Counted from the first letter of the stretch, positions 15,246-23,678 are shown. The stretch: 27,957 nt of DNA from CALLPQ01 sp964421675 (GCA_964421675.1 CAYQXV010000038.1:1-27957); one strand, 5' to 3'. The notes: generated from the letters alone by a model not told the origin. A program made the numbers and translations.

Positions 15246-16616
15246 ATGCTGACTGATCACCATCAGGACATTAGCTATCGCCGTATCTTGGCGCTTGCCT
15301 GGCCCGCATCAATTGCATCTTCCATAACCCCCTTGCTCGGCGCCATTGACGTTTGGGCGCTGGGGCAATCGCCGCGGCCCCTTGCCATTGCTGCTGTTGG
15401 GTTGGCGGCAACATTGTTTTCGCTTGCCTATTGGACGTGCGGATTTATCAGGATGAGCGTTGCTGGCTTAACAGCGCAGGCCATCGGCGCGAATGATTTT
15501 GGTGAAGCCAGATTGGCGTTCGCGCGTGCCTTAGCGTTGGGATTGGTTATCGGCATTGTCATGGTCATTTTCCAGTGGCCAATATCGCAACTCTCCTTTC
15601 ATCTTTTGGGGCTTGGTTCGCAAGCCAGCGCGCAAACCTTTCATGATGCTGAGCAATATTTCAATATCCGAATTTGGGGGGCACCGTTCGCGTTGGCAAC
15701 ATATGCGTGCCTTGGCTGGTTAACTGCACGCGGGCGAACGGATCTTTTAATGATTTCAGCGGTCGCAACGACGATGTTAAACGCGGTGTTGGATATTATC
15801 TTTGTGCTGCATTTTGATAAAGGCGTCGCCGGAATTGCTCTTGGAACATTGATCGCTGAAGTCGCCGGCTTTTTGATAAGCGCATGGTTTGTTGCGCGGA
15901 TACTTTCACAAGACGGCTTGCTGCGCACCCCGATTGACAAATTGACCTTGTTAAACAAGTCAGCAATGTCGCGAATGGCAACGGTCAATGCCGATATTTT
16001 TATCAGAACCTTGTTGCTTGCATTTTCATTTTCATGGTTCATCCAGCGGGGTAGTGCCTTCGGGGATGTTGTCTTAGCTGCGAACCAACTTCTTTTGCAG
16101 CTATTTTTGTTTACGGGACTAGCGTTAGACGGCAGTGCGATTGCTGCCGAAACGCTTGTTGGCCGGGTCATGGGGGAGCGTGATAAACGCCAGGCATTAG
16201 AGCGATATTCTATTATTTTGCGGCGTGGATTTGTGCTTGCTAGCGCGGGGGCTGTGTTATTTTCCCTTGTCTACCTGATTGCAGGTGATCAGTTGATCCG
16301 GCTTTTGACAGATAGCGAACAAATATCAGCTTCGGCAATCATGTACATGCCGTGGGTTATTGTCAGCCCATTTGTCGTCATGGTGTGTTTTCAGTTGGAT
16401 GGAATTTTTGTTGGGGCCACGCGTTCTCGTGCGATGCGCGATACGATGATCATCTCGGTCATCGTGTTTGTTCCGTTAAGCCTTTGGCTAGCGGGCTTAA
16501 TGGGTAATCACGGTTTGTGGTTGGCGTTTATGATGTATTTTCTGGCACGCGGCATCACGCTTGCGATGGCTTTGCCGGGGATCAAAAAAGCGATTATTTC
16601 CCCGGCAAATTCTTGA
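15246..16616 (+). CDS. MATE-family efflux transporter (DinF-like)
   Basis: A 456-residue inner-membrane protein with about twelve hydrophobic segments arranged as two related halves. The N-terminal half includes ILALAWPASIASSITPLLGAID and a GLAATLFSLAYWTCGFIRMSVAGLTAQAIGA segment typical of the DinF branch of the MATE (multidrug and toxin extrusion) family, which uses a sodium or proton gradient to expel organic compounds. The second half contains ANQLLLQLFLFTGLALDGSAIAAE and ERDKRQALERY. The substrate is unknown. It lies 20 bases after hisI without a clear ribosome site of its own and ends three bases from the convergent DoxX-like gene, so no terminator fits between them. Confidence 0.92.
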   Translation: MLTDHHQDISYRRILALAWPASIASSITPLLGAIDVWALGQSPRPLAIAAVGLAATLFSLAYWTCGFIRMSVAGLTAQAIGANDFGEARLAFARALALGLVIGIVMVIFQWPISQLSFHLLGLGSQASAQTFHDAEQYFNIRIWGAPFALATYACLGWLTARGRTDLLMISAVATTMLNAVLDIIFVLHFDKGVAGIALGTLIAEVAGFLISAWFVARILSQDGLLRTPIDKLTLLNKSAMSRMATVNADIFIRTLLLAFSFSWFIQRGSAFGDVVLAANQLLLQLFLFTGLALDGSAIAAETLVGRVMGERDKRQALERYSIILRRGFVLASAGAVLFSLVYLIAGDQLIRLLTDSEQISASAIMYMPWVIVSPFVVMVCFQLDGIFVGATRSRAMRDTMIISVIVFVPLSLWLAGLMGNHGLWLAFMMYFLARGITLAMALPGIKKAIISPANS

Positions 16617-16619
16617 AGT

Positions 16620-17030
16620 CTATCGACGCAAACCGTCAATGGACAAAGTATCATGATCGCGGAATGCGAGCAGCACCAAGGATGCAAAAAACACCGTGCT
16701 TGATGGGAAGAATAAAAGGTTAGAACTTTCCTGCAGATACATGCCAAACGGATCAAGGATATGCTTCCAGATCATGACCGCACCAAAGCCAAGTACGAGC
16801 GCTTGAATTGGGTATACGATGAAACGCAAAAGACCCAATATAACCAGAACCCCCAATGCAATCTCGCCATAGCCGAGTATTGGTTGAATCGAAGCATCAT
16901 TGAGAATGCCTTGATAATATTTGTCCGCAAGTCCAGCGCCCTGCTCGGGTACTCTTACGCGAAGCGATCCCCATAAAATCAACAGTGTGCCTGTCGTGAT
17001 ACGAAGTAGTAAAAGTGAAATGGCCTTCAT
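16620..17030 (-). CDS. DoxX-like small membrane protein
   Basis: A 136-residue integral membrane protein with four hydrophobic segments. The order LLLLRITTGTLLILWGSLRV, then a GILGYGEIALGVLVILGLL-like helix pair, resembles the DoxX/quinol-oxidase-subunit family linked to redox balance and detoxification. I chose ATG 17030 because CAGAAAGGAAACACC supplies a ribosome site; the frame opens at 17069. An inverted repeat, GTTGTGA-GTTT-TCACAAC, lies about 25 bases upstream and suggests repressor control. It converges with the MATE gene. Family assignment is by hydropathy and short motifs, so it is moderately sure. Confidence 0.72.
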   Translation of the reverse strand: MKAISLLLLRITTGTLLILWGSLRVRVPEQGAGLADKYYQGILNDASIQPILGYGEIALGVLVILGLLRFIVYPIQALVLGFGAVMIWKHILDPFGMYLQESSNLLFFPSSTVFFASLVLLAFRDHDTLSIDGLRR

Positions 17031-17054
17031 GGTGTTTCCTTTCTGCCCAAGAAT

Positions 17055-17072
17055 GTTGTGAGTTTTCACAAC
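17055..17072. promoter_or_regulatory. Perfect inverted repeat upstream of the DoxX-like gene
   Basis: GTTGTGA (17055-17061) and TCACAAC (17066-17072) flank GTTT. It is 24 bases before the DoxX-like start codon, in position to overlap the promoter or leader, and is a likely operator. As RNA it could also form a small hairpin. Confidence 0.5.
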
Positions 17073-17176
17073 TTATGCCCGAAATTTTTTTCGTGTTTCC
17101 CGATAATAGTGAGTTCATCAGTATGCAATTTGATATAGCATAGTATTGCCGCTGATGACATCAAGAAAATTTGAAC

Positions 17177-17821
17177 TCAATCCTTCAGTGACCCGGGGCT
17201 TAATGACCCCCGTCCACGGCGCGGATCTGGTTCAACATCAATGCCGAGGCGTGCGCCTAAATCATCAGCGCCTCCAACATATTCATCATCGAGCCAGATT
17301 TGCGGTGTTGTCACCGGGGTTTTCTCGCCAATGATGGGTTTAACGCGCGCGAGCATTTCATACATGGCGCCCGGATTTTTTACAACATCATGATATGTGT
17401 ACGGAATGCCTGCATCATCAAGATAATCTTTGCCGCGCGTGCAATGGGGGCATCTGTCTTTTCCAAATACATGATTGCCCTTGAGCGGAAAACGCTGGAC
17501 ATGCTCGCGGATAACAGCCTCGGTCAAGACGCCGCGATTGAGGGCATCTCCTTGGCTAATGCGTTTGCGGCCAACCATCACAATTGGTGCATGCCAACCG
17601 AAATTTGCAAAAAACGGCTTCCACCAATTGCTGAGCCATTCATGCACCTCGAAGACAACTTCCGCATTGGCGAGTTCATTTTCCAGCGTGTCTTCAATGA
17701 CATCTTCGGTGAGGGCGCATTCTCCGCAGGGGATGCGGACCTTGAACGGTCCCCATTTTCCAGCCCATTTATAGAGGATGAGTTTTACCGGTTCGCCAGC
17801 ATGTTTGTTTGGTTTTTCCAT
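17177..17821 (-). CDS. Tandem thioredoxin-fold protein with C-terminal glutaredoxin domain
   Basis: A 214-residue protein with two redox-type halves. Residues 12-110 contain a CGEC pair (C32, C35) in VRIPCGECALTEDVI and a WHAPIVMVGRKRISQG segment with a Pro in the cis-Pro position, suggesting a divergent thioredoxin fold. Residues 115-205 are a glutaredoxin domain with CPHC (C124, C127) in VFGKDRCPHCTRGKDYL, TTPQIWLDDEYVGG and DDLGARLG, the glutathione-binding signature. The start at 17821 follows GATGGGGC; the frame is open to 17908, and that extension looks like non-coding sequence. It probably reduces protein disulfides or mixed glutathione disulfides in the cytoplasm. The CGEC half is not a domain I can name. 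Confidence 0.82.
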   Translation of the reverse strand: MEKPNKHAGEPVKLILYKWAGKWGPFKVRIPCGECALTEDVIEDTLENELANAEVVFEVHEWLSNWWKPFFANFGWHAPIVMVGRKRISQGDALNRGVLTEAVIREHVQRFPLKGNHVFGKDRCPHCTRGKDYLDDAGIPYTYHDVVKNPGAMYEMLARVKPIIGEKTPVTTPQIWLDDEYVGGADDLGARLGIDVEPDPRRGRGSLSPGSLKD

Positions 17822-18015
17822 TATTGCCCCATCGCAAAAATTATCTTTAAAAATATGTCGTTCGTCCGGCCCTTCGTGAACATTCTCGCGCGGGCGGCGA
17901 TGCGTCAATCAAAATTTCCGTGATCCCGGCGTTAGGTGGTCTCGGCGTCGGCATGTGTGCTTGGTGAAATCATCAATTGTCCTTATGTGTATCCCTGTAA
18001 TGATCGGAGATAGGC

Positions 18016-18471
18016 GTGATTAGTGATCTTTATGGCGGCATCATTCTGGAGGCAGCGGCAAATTTGCCGCCTGCCTCTCGTCTCGACAGTCCTGATGCCA
18101 GTGCAACGCGCGTAAGCCGGGTGTGTGGGTCGTCATTGACCCTCGATCTGATGGTGGAGGATGGCGTGGTTACGGATTTTGGCCTGGACTCCAAAGCCTG
18201 TGCTCTTGGGCAGGCCGCTGCTTCCTTAACTGCAGAAAATCTGATTGGCGCCACCGTAGGTGAGCTATATCGCTTGCGCGATGTGATGGTGGCTATGTTG
18301 AAAGATAATGGTCCGCCGCCGAGCGATGAGCGGTGGCAGCGTCTTGCGGCCTTACAGGCAATTCAGGACTATCCCCAGCGTCATGTCTCAACATTGTTGA
18401 TTTTTGAGGCAATCGTTGAGTGCCTGAATGGGCTTGCTGATGGGCGGCCATCAAGCGGCGACGCTCGGTAA
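18016..18471 (+). CDS. IscU/NifU-like iron-sulfur scaffold protein with altered active site
   Basis: A 151-residue protein of the IscU/SufU scaffold family, starting at GTG with GGAGA five bases upstream. The fold landmarks are present: SRVCGSSL (C37), SKACALGQAAASL (C62) and YPQRHVSTLLIFEA near 119-132. Two of three usual cluster-ligand Cys remain, but the third position (S125, where SufU-type proteins have Cys) is Ser, and the Asp after CG is Ser. A form like this recurs in Alphaproteobacteria, often close to hisI or folE, and its role in cluster assembly is unproven. Here it is 2.8 kb from hisI. It converges with the LysR gene, leaving six bases. Confidence 0.82.
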   Translation: MISDLYGGIILEAAANLPPASRLDSPDASATRVSRVCGSSLTLDLMVEDGVVTDFGLDSKACALGQAAASLTAENLIGATVGELYRLRDVMVAMLKDNGPPPSDERWQRLAALQAIQDYPQRHVSTLLIFEAIVECLNGLADGRPSSGDAR

Positions 18472-18477
18472 AATTTC

Positions 18478-19416
18478 CTAGTCAGAGTCCAGTGTTTCAT
18501 CGCGCTGGCGCACTGATGTGGCGGCTTCTTCGTGAAGCCAGGCGGAAAAGAGCCGGACGGCTTTTGCCTCGCCGCGCGACTTGGGATGGACAATGTAATA
18601 GGCAAATTTGGTCGGCGTCGTCATGTCAAACGGTATCACCAGACGCGCCGCCTCCAGATCCGCAAGGGCAAGGGCTGCTTTTGCAAGCGCTACGCCTTTC
18701 CCAGCGACCGCCGCTTCAATGACCAGGCTCGACTGATTGAAGACCGGCCCGCGGTGGCCATCGACTGAACTGCCAAGGCCCGCCGCTTTCAGCCACATTG
18801 GCCAATCGGGGCAATTTTCGTCCTTGTCTGGGCTCCCATCATGCAACAGCGTGTGTTGGCCGAGATCCGCAGGGGTTTTTAGCGGATGATCTCCAACCAT
18901 CAGGCGCGGACTGCACACCGGAACAATCGTTTCTGACATCAAATGATCAACATCCAGACCCGGATAAAGTCCCCCGCCATAGCGTATGGCCAGATCAACA
19001 TCATCCAGGGCAAAATCGACGATCTCCATATCCGCGGACAGCCAAACCTCTATTTCCGGGTGTTTTTCAGCAAATCGATCAAGCCGGGGCACCAGCCATT
19101 TGGCGGCAAGGGAGGGGGCAACAGAAATGCGCAGTCGGTCGCTATCGGCCCGCCTTGCCAGAATATCGGCGGCCTCGCCCATCCGCTCAAAGGCTTCGCG
19201 CAGCAATGGCAATGAAGCCTGGGCCTCATCGGTCAGCAGCAGGCCGCGCTTTTGCCTGCGAATGACCGTATTGCCGAGAAACTCCTCCAGCGCCTTGATT
19301 TGCTGGCTAACCGCGCCCGGCGTTACGTTAAGTTCTTCTGCAGCTTTAGAAAAGCTTAAGTTTCGGGCAACAGCTTCAAAGACACGCAGAGCATTTAAGG
19401 GGGGGAGAGATTTCAT
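18478..19416 (-). CDS. LysR-family transcriptional regulator (GcvA-like)
   Basis: A 312-residue LysR-type regulator. The winged HTH spans about residues 5-63 (LNALRVFEAVARNLSFSKAAEEL, TPGAVSQQIKALE). The periplasmic-binding-like effector domain spans about 90-295, with RISVAPSLAAKWLVPRL and VDLAIRYGGG, the pattern of the GcvA/AmpR group rather than of CysB. It is divergent from the sulfur-assimilation cluster across 287 bases, the usual position for a LysR regulator controlling its neighbour. That makes it a candidate regulator of cysG-cysH, although its subgroup is more often tied to glycine cleavage, beta-lactamase or amino-acid genes. The start has no Shine-Dalgarno; an inverted repeat lies just upstream. 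Confidence 0.9.
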   Translation of the reverse strand: MKSLPPLNALRVFEAVARNLSFSKAAEELNVTPGAVSQQIKALEEFLGNTVIRRQKRGLLLTDEAQASLPLLREAFERMGEAADILARRADSDRLRISVAPSLAAKWLVPRLDRFAEKHPEIEVWLSADMEIVDFALDDVDLAIRYGGGLYPGLDVDHLMSETIVPVCSPRLMVGDHPLKTPADLGQHTLLHDGSPDKDENCPDWPMWLKAAGLGSSVDGHRGPVFNQSSLVIEAAVAGKGVALAKAALALADLEAARLVIPFDMTTPTKFAYYIVHPKSRGEAKAVRLFSAWLHEEAATSVRQRDETLDSD

Positions 19417-19421
19417 GGCTA

Positions 19422-19443
19422 TTATTAGTTTTTCTACTGATAA
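19422..19443. promoter_or_regulatory. Imperfect inverted repeat next to the LysR start
   Basis: TTATTAG (19422-19428) and CTGATAA (19437-19443) match at six of seven positions around an 8-base centre, and contain a T-N11-A core typical of LysR sites. It starts six bases upstream of the lysR ATG, as expected for autoregulation. Confidence 0.4.
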
Positions 19444-19517
19444 ATATAGATTAAAACAGGAAATTGGTCATGCAAGCTGGGGTCGGTACGGCGTGGAAAC
19501 TAGGCATAGCGATCAAT

Positions 19518-19531
19518 ATTTAGTGATAAAT
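19518..19531. promoter_or_regulatory. Second dyad in the lysR-cysG spacer
   Basis: ATTTA-GTGA-TAAAT is a perfect 5-bp dyad within a larger weakly symmetric AT-rich region (about 19508-19545). It is midway between lysR and cysG and could be the activation site for the cysG operon. A TATACT hexamer at about 19598 further downstream may be its -10 box. The rest of the spacer shows no gene. Confidence 0.35.
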
Positions 19532-19703
19532 ACGCTATCATGGCCTGAAAACCCCTTAGATAACAGGATTTAGACCATAGTTTAGGATAGCTCAACTGTA
19601 TACTAAAATAAATCGCTTTTCTCACACGCATCAGCTGTTACTTATAAGAGGAGTTCTTGTTCTACCGCTAAAAAACTCTTGAACACAGTTTAGAAAAACT
19701 AAC

Positions 19704-21134
19704 ATGAAAACCTTCCCACTCTTTATGCCCTTAGAGGGCGCCCGTGTCCTCATCATTGGCGGCGGCGAGCTCGCTGCGCGCAAGATGCGGCTTTTGAGTG
19801 CGGCGAACGCGGCCATCACCACCATCGCCCCAACCATTGAGACCGACTTGCGCGATGAGTTTCAAGGGCGCGCCGAACTCATTGAGCGCGAGGCGACAGG
19901 AGACGATTTTGCCGGGGCCACCCTCGCCATAATTGCTGTTGAGGATCGCGCTGAGCAGGAACGATTTGCGCAGATCGCTAATGACCAAGGTGTGCTGGTC
20001 AATGTTGTGGATGCGCCAGACCTTTGTGATTTCACGACCCCGTCCATGATTGATCGCGGTGATTTGGTTGTCGCGATTGCGACCAATGGGAAAGCGCCTG
20101 TTCTTGGGCGATCCCTTCGCGGGCGCATCGAGCAAATGGTGCCGCGCGAGATGGGGGCGTTGGTCACCTTTGCAGGGACATATCGCGAAAGCGTTAAAGC
20201 ACGTTTTGGCCCACAAAGCCGGGATTTTTGGGAGCAGTTTTTCGAAGGGCCGGTGGCGCAGCGTTTCCTGAGCGGCGACCGTGCGGGGGCGCACGAGTTA
20301 ATGATGAAACAGATAAACGGCCAAAGTGAAGAGGCTATACCGCAAGGATGTGTGCACATTGTTGGCGCTGGGCCGGGCGATCCTGAATTGCTGACAATCC
20401 GTGCCCATCGTATTTTACAACAAGCTGATGTTATTTTTTATGACCGCCTCGTTGGCGATGGCATTATGGATTTGGCGCGCCGCGACGCAGAGCGCATTTT
20501 TGTTGGTAAGGCAAAAGCCAATCATGCTGTTCCTCAAGACGAAATTCAGTCTTCAATGGTCGCGCGTGCGCGGGCGGGCCAGATGGTGGTTCGGCTTAAA
20601 GGCGGCGATCCTTTTGTGTTTGGGCGCGGCGGAGAAGAACAAGACGCGCTTGAAGCTGCTGGCATTGATGTGTTTATCACGCCGGGTATAACGGCGGCGA
20701 CCGGTTGCGCGGCGGCGAGCGGCATGCCGCTTACCCATCGTGATTTTTCCCAGGCCGTGACATTTGTTACCGGGCATGCGCGCGGTGATAGTGAACCTGA
20801 CCTTGATTGGCGCGCGCTTGCGGATTTGAAGCATACGCTGGTTGTTTATATGGGCGTCAGCAAAGCTGAAAAAATTTCTGAGCAACTAGTTGCCCATGGA
20901 CGCGATGGGCAAACGCCGATCGCTGCGATTGAAAATGGGACATGCGCCAATCAGATTGTCGCGCAAGGAACCTTGGCAACCCTTTCAAAAACTCTTCGCG
21001 ATGCGGACATTCATGGTCCTGCGATTTTGGTGATTGGCGATGTAGCGCGCTTTGCGAAAACGTCCAGCAATCATGAGTTTGAAGGCATCGTTAAAGATGC
21101 TCATAAGGAAATTATAGAAAGACAAATGGCATGA
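19704..21134 (+). CDS. cysG: Siroheme synthase, bifunctional CysG
   Basis: This multifunctional enzyme makes siroheme from uroporphyrinogen III. Residues 1-205 are the precorrin-2 dehydrogenase/ferrochelatase half, with a Rossmann motif IIGGGELAARK, VVDAPDLCDFTTPS and IATNGKAPVLGRSLRGRIE. Residues 215-458 are the SAM-dependent uroporphyrin-III C-methyltransferase half, with GAGPGDPELLT near 221, YDRLV, VRLKGGDPFVFGRGGEE and PGITAATG. The 476-residue length is normal. It heads the sulfur cluster and overlaps the next gene by four bases (ATGA). The leader is long and the ribosome site weak. Its siroheme is the cofactor of the CysI encoded downstream. Confidence 0.97.
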   Translation: MKTFPLFMPLEGARVLIIGGGELAARKMRLLSAANAAITTIAPTIETDLRDEFQGRAELIEREATGDDFAGATLAIIAVEDRAEQERFAQIANDQGVLVNVVDAPDLCDFTTPSMIDRGDLVVAIATNGKAPVLGRSLRGRIEQMVPREMGALVTFAGTYRESVKARFGPQSRDFWEQFFEGPVAQRFLSGDRAGAHELMMKQINGQSEEAIPQGCVHIVGAGPGDPELLTIRAHRILQQADVIFYDRLVGDGIMDLARRDAERIFVGKAKANHAVPQDEIQSSMVARARAGQMVVRLKGGDPFVFGRGGEEQDALEAAGIDVFITPGITAATGCAAASGMPLTHRDFSQAVTFVTGHARGDSEPDLDWRALADLKHTLVVYMGVSKAEKISEQLVAHGRDGQTPIAAIENGTCANQIVAQGTLATLSKTLRDADIHGPAILVIGDVARFAKTSSNHEFEGIVKDAHKEIIERQMA

Positions 21135-21403
21135 AGGCGATAACAGCAAACCGATTACATGATGGCGTGGTTGTCTATCTTGGTTCAGATGATCAATGGA
21201 CCGAAAGTCTTTCTGACGCGCGCCTATATGAGGATGAGCAAGCTGATGGCGCGCTCGCAGCAATGTCCACGCGTATGCGCGAGGTTGCCGTTGTTTGGCT
21301 TATCGATGTATCGCCTGATCATCTCGCGACCGGGCGCGAAGCGTTACGCGAAACCATTCGCAGCGAAGGGCCTACTGTTCCGATGGGACATGTAAATGAG
21401 TAA
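21131..21403 (+). CDS. DUF2849 family protein
   Basis: A 90-residue acidic protein that begins MKAITANRLHDGVVVYL and contains DARLYEDEQADGALA; this matches the DUF2849 family. The family is found in Alphaproteobacteria between cysG and cysI, so a helper role in sulfite reduction is likely, but its biochemistry is unknown to me. It has no Cys, so it does not carry an iron-sulfur cluster by itself. The start overlaps the cysG stop (ATGA) and its end overlaps the GST gene by eight bases, indicating translational coupling. Confidence 0.85.
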   Translation: MKAITANRLHDGVVVYLGSDDQWTESLSDARLYEDEQADGALAAMSTRMREVAVVWLIDVSPDHLATGREALRETIRSEGPTVPMGHVNE

Positions 21404-22016
21404 ATTTATTCTTTATGGAGATAGTCGCAGCGGAAACTGTTTCAAAGTTTTGTGGACGGCGAACTATCTTGGTGCCCATTGCGAGTGGATTGAGACCGAT
21501 ATAATGGCGGGACAAACTCGCACGCCTGAATTTCTGGCGCATAACCCGTTTGGCCAGGTGCCAACAGCGGTTTTTAATGTGCGCGGCGAGCAAGTTGTAC
21601 TGACCCAATCAAATGCGATTGTTCTCTATCTCGCCCAAACGGTGCGTCACCCGTCATTCTTCCCCGATAATGCCGAGCTTAGAGCGCAAATTTATGGATG
21701 GTTATTCTGGGAGCAAAATAGCCATGAGCCCTATATTGCCGGGCGCCGTTTTCGCAAATCCTTGCGCGGTCTGGCCGACCATGAAATTGACGCAGAGTGG
21801 TTGCCCCGCGGCATTGCAGCCTTAACGCATATGAATAATGCGCTGGCTGAACAGGCCTTTTTGTGCGGTGAAAATTTAACCGCCGCTGACATAGCGCTGG
21901 TTGCTTATACCCGTCTTGCGTCAGAGGGCGGATTTGATCTCAATCCACACGCAAATGTAACCGCTTGGATTGCCCGTGTTGAACGCATTCTCGATCTTGA
22001 ACCTATAAAGGCCTAA
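21396..22016 (+). CDS. Glutathione S-transferase family protein
   Basis: A 206-residue cytosolic GST. Residues 1-82 are the thioredoxin-fold glutathione site, with YGDSRSGNCFKV (candidate catalytic Ser at 10 or 12, Cys at 15), the cis-Pro motif GQVPTAVF, and the LTQSNAIVLYLA segment that binds the gamma-glutamyl group. Residues 90-206 are the all-helical domain, including ENLTAADIALVAYTRLA, a normal N-capping motif. It overlaps DUF2849 by eight bases and precedes cysI by six, so it must be expressed with the sulfur cluster. A GST is not a standard member of this cluster. Use of glutathione to handle sulfite or thiol intermediates is one possibility. Confidence 0.9.
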   Translation: MSKFILYGDSRSGNCFKVLWTANYLGAHCEWIETDIMAGQTRTPEFLAHNPFGQVPTAVFNVRGEQVVLTQSNAIVLYLAQTVRHPSFFPDNAELRAQIYGWLFWEQNSHEPYIAGRRFRKSLRGLADHEIDAEWLPRGIAALTHMNNALAEQAFLCGENLTAADIALVAYTRLASEGGFDLNPHANVTAWIARVERILDLEPIKA

Positions 22017-22022
22017 TCTACA

Positions 22023-23678
22023 ATGTATCGTTACGATGAATTTGATGAAACAATTGTCCGCGAACGCGTCGCCGAGTTTCGTGATCAGGTAAACCGTCGT
22101 CTTGAAGGCGATATTACTGAAGATCAATTTAAACCGTTACGGTTGATGAACGGGCTCTATTTGCAATTGCATGCCTATATGCTGCGTGTTGCTATTCCTT
22201 ATGGAACGTTATCATCCAAGCAAATGCATAAGCTGGCTGATATCGCGACTAAATATGACAAGGGCTATGCCCATTTTACTACGCGACAAAACCTGCAATA
22301 TAATTGGCCAGCGCTTGTCGATGTTCCTGATTTATTGGACGAATTGGCCGATGTTGAAATGCATGCAATTCAGACATCGGGAAATTGCATTCGCAATGTC
22401 ACCTCTGATCAATATGCCGGGGCGATTGAAGATGAGGTTGAAGACCCGCGGCCTTGGTGTGAATTAATTCGTCAGTGGTCAACATTTCATCCCGAATTCA
22501 CCTATTTGCCGCGCAAGTTTAAAATTGCTGTTACCGCAAGCCAGTATGACCGAGCGGCTGTGCGTGTGCACGATATTGGTTTGCAGCTTTTGAAAAACGA
22601 TAAAGGCGAGGTTGGCTTTAAGGTGTTTGTTGGCGGCGGTCTGGGCCGCACGCCTTATGTTGGCCAATCTATTCGCGACTTTCTGCCGAAAGAAGACTTG
22701 CTATCATATCTTGAGGCGATTTTGCGGGTCTATAATATGTTGGGGCGGCGCGATAACAAATATAAGGCGCGCATCAAAATTCTTGTTAATGCTGAAGGCA
22801 TTGATCGGTTTCGTGCTCTTGTTGAGAGCGAATGGGAAAACCGTAAGAGCGAGACGCAGATTGATGTTCCTGCGCAAGAAGTGACTCGCATTAAAGAATA
22901 TTTTGATATGCCTGCCTTGCAGCCAATCGAACAGATTGGTGCGTTTGAAGACAGGCTGCGTGACAATGCCGATTTTGCCGAGTGGGTAAGCGCCAATTGC
23001 GTGCCGCACAAAGTGCCCGGCTATATGATTGCCAATATTTCTTTAAAACCAATTGGCGGTGTGCCGGGTGATGCCACCGATGTGCAAATGCACGGTGTTG
23101 CTGATATCGCAAAAAGCTATTCCCTCGATGAGGTACGTGTCACCCATGAGCAGAATTTGTGCCTGCCCCATGTAAAAAAATCTGATCTATATGCGGTCTG
23201 GACCGCGTTGCGCGATATTGATCTTGCAACGGCTAATCTCGGCATGGTGAGCGATATTATCGCCTGTCCCGGACTTGATTATTGCTCGTTGGCGAATGCC
23301 CGTTCCATTCCCGTTGCGCAACGTTTGTCAGAGCGGTTTTCAGATTTGAAACGGCAAAAAGATATTGGCGAGTTAAAAGTAAAAATCTCCGGGTGCATCA
23401 ATGCATGCGGGCACCACCATGTTGGCCATATTGGCATTCTGGGCGTCGATAAAAAAGGTGAAGAATTTTATCAGGTCACCTTAGGGGGCTCTGCTGCAGA
23501 AGATGCAGCGCTTGGCGAGATTGTCGGTCGCGGCCTTTCCTCTGAGCAGGTTGTCGATGCCATCGAAAAAATTGTTACATTCTATACGGATCAAAAAGAA
23601 GGCGAGGAACGTTTCCTCGATACCTATCGCCGTCTTGGTACGGCACCATTTAAGGAGCTGCTTTATGCCAATGCTTGA
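22023..23678 (+). CDS. cysI: Siroheme-dependent sulfite reductase (nitrite/sulfite reductase family)
   Basis: A 551-residue hemoprotein that reduces sulfite to sulfide by six electrons. Both ferredoxin-like halves are present (HFTTRQNLQYNW, QTSGNCIRNVTSDQ in the first; RVTHEQNLCLPHV in the second). The four ligands of the coupled 4Fe-4S/siroheme centre are visible as C415-PGLDY-C421 and C458-INA-C462. The sequence belongs to the single-subunit type that takes electrons from ferredoxin or another small donor; no cysJ flavoprotein is in the window. Assimilatory nitrite reductases are related, but flanking cysH and cysG fix the sulfur role. It overlaps the DUF934 gene by 14 bases. Confidence 0.95.
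   Translation: MYRYDEFDETIVRERVAEFRDQVNRRLEGDITEDQFKPLRLMNGLYLQLHAYMLRVAIPYGTLSSKQMHKLADIATKYDKGYAHFTTRQNLQYNWPALVDVPDLLDELADVEMHAIQTSGNCIRNVTSDQYAGAIEDEVEDPRPWCELIRQWSTFHPEFTYLPRKFKIAVTASQYDRAAVRVHDIGLQLLKNDKGEVGFKVFVGGGLGRTPYVGQSIRDFLPKEDLLSYLEAILRVYNMLGRRDNKYKARIKILVNAEGIDRFRALVESEWENRKSETQIDVPAQEVTRIKEYFDMPALQPIEQIGAFEDRLRDNADFAEWVSANCVPHKVPGYMIANISLKPIGGVPGDATDVQMHGVADIAKSYSLDEVRVTHEQNLCLPHVKKSDLYAVWTALRDIDLATANLGMVSDIIACPGLDYCSLANARSIPVAQRLSERFSDLKRQKDIGELKVKISGCINACGHHHVGHIGILGVDKKGEEFYQVTLGGSAAEDAALGEIVGRGLSSEQVVDAIEKIVTFYTDQKEGEERFLDTYRRLGTAPFKELLYANA

Noticed and set aside
19645..19674. Possible leader peptide in front of cysG (AGAGGAG, then TTG and a few codons)
   Set aside because: The spacing to the TTG is too short, the frame has only four codons, and no attenuator-like terminator follows.
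23503..23664. N-terminal extension of the DUF934 gene into cysI
   Set aside because: It is out of frame with the conserved end of cysI, lacks family similarity, and GGAG marks the true start at 23665.
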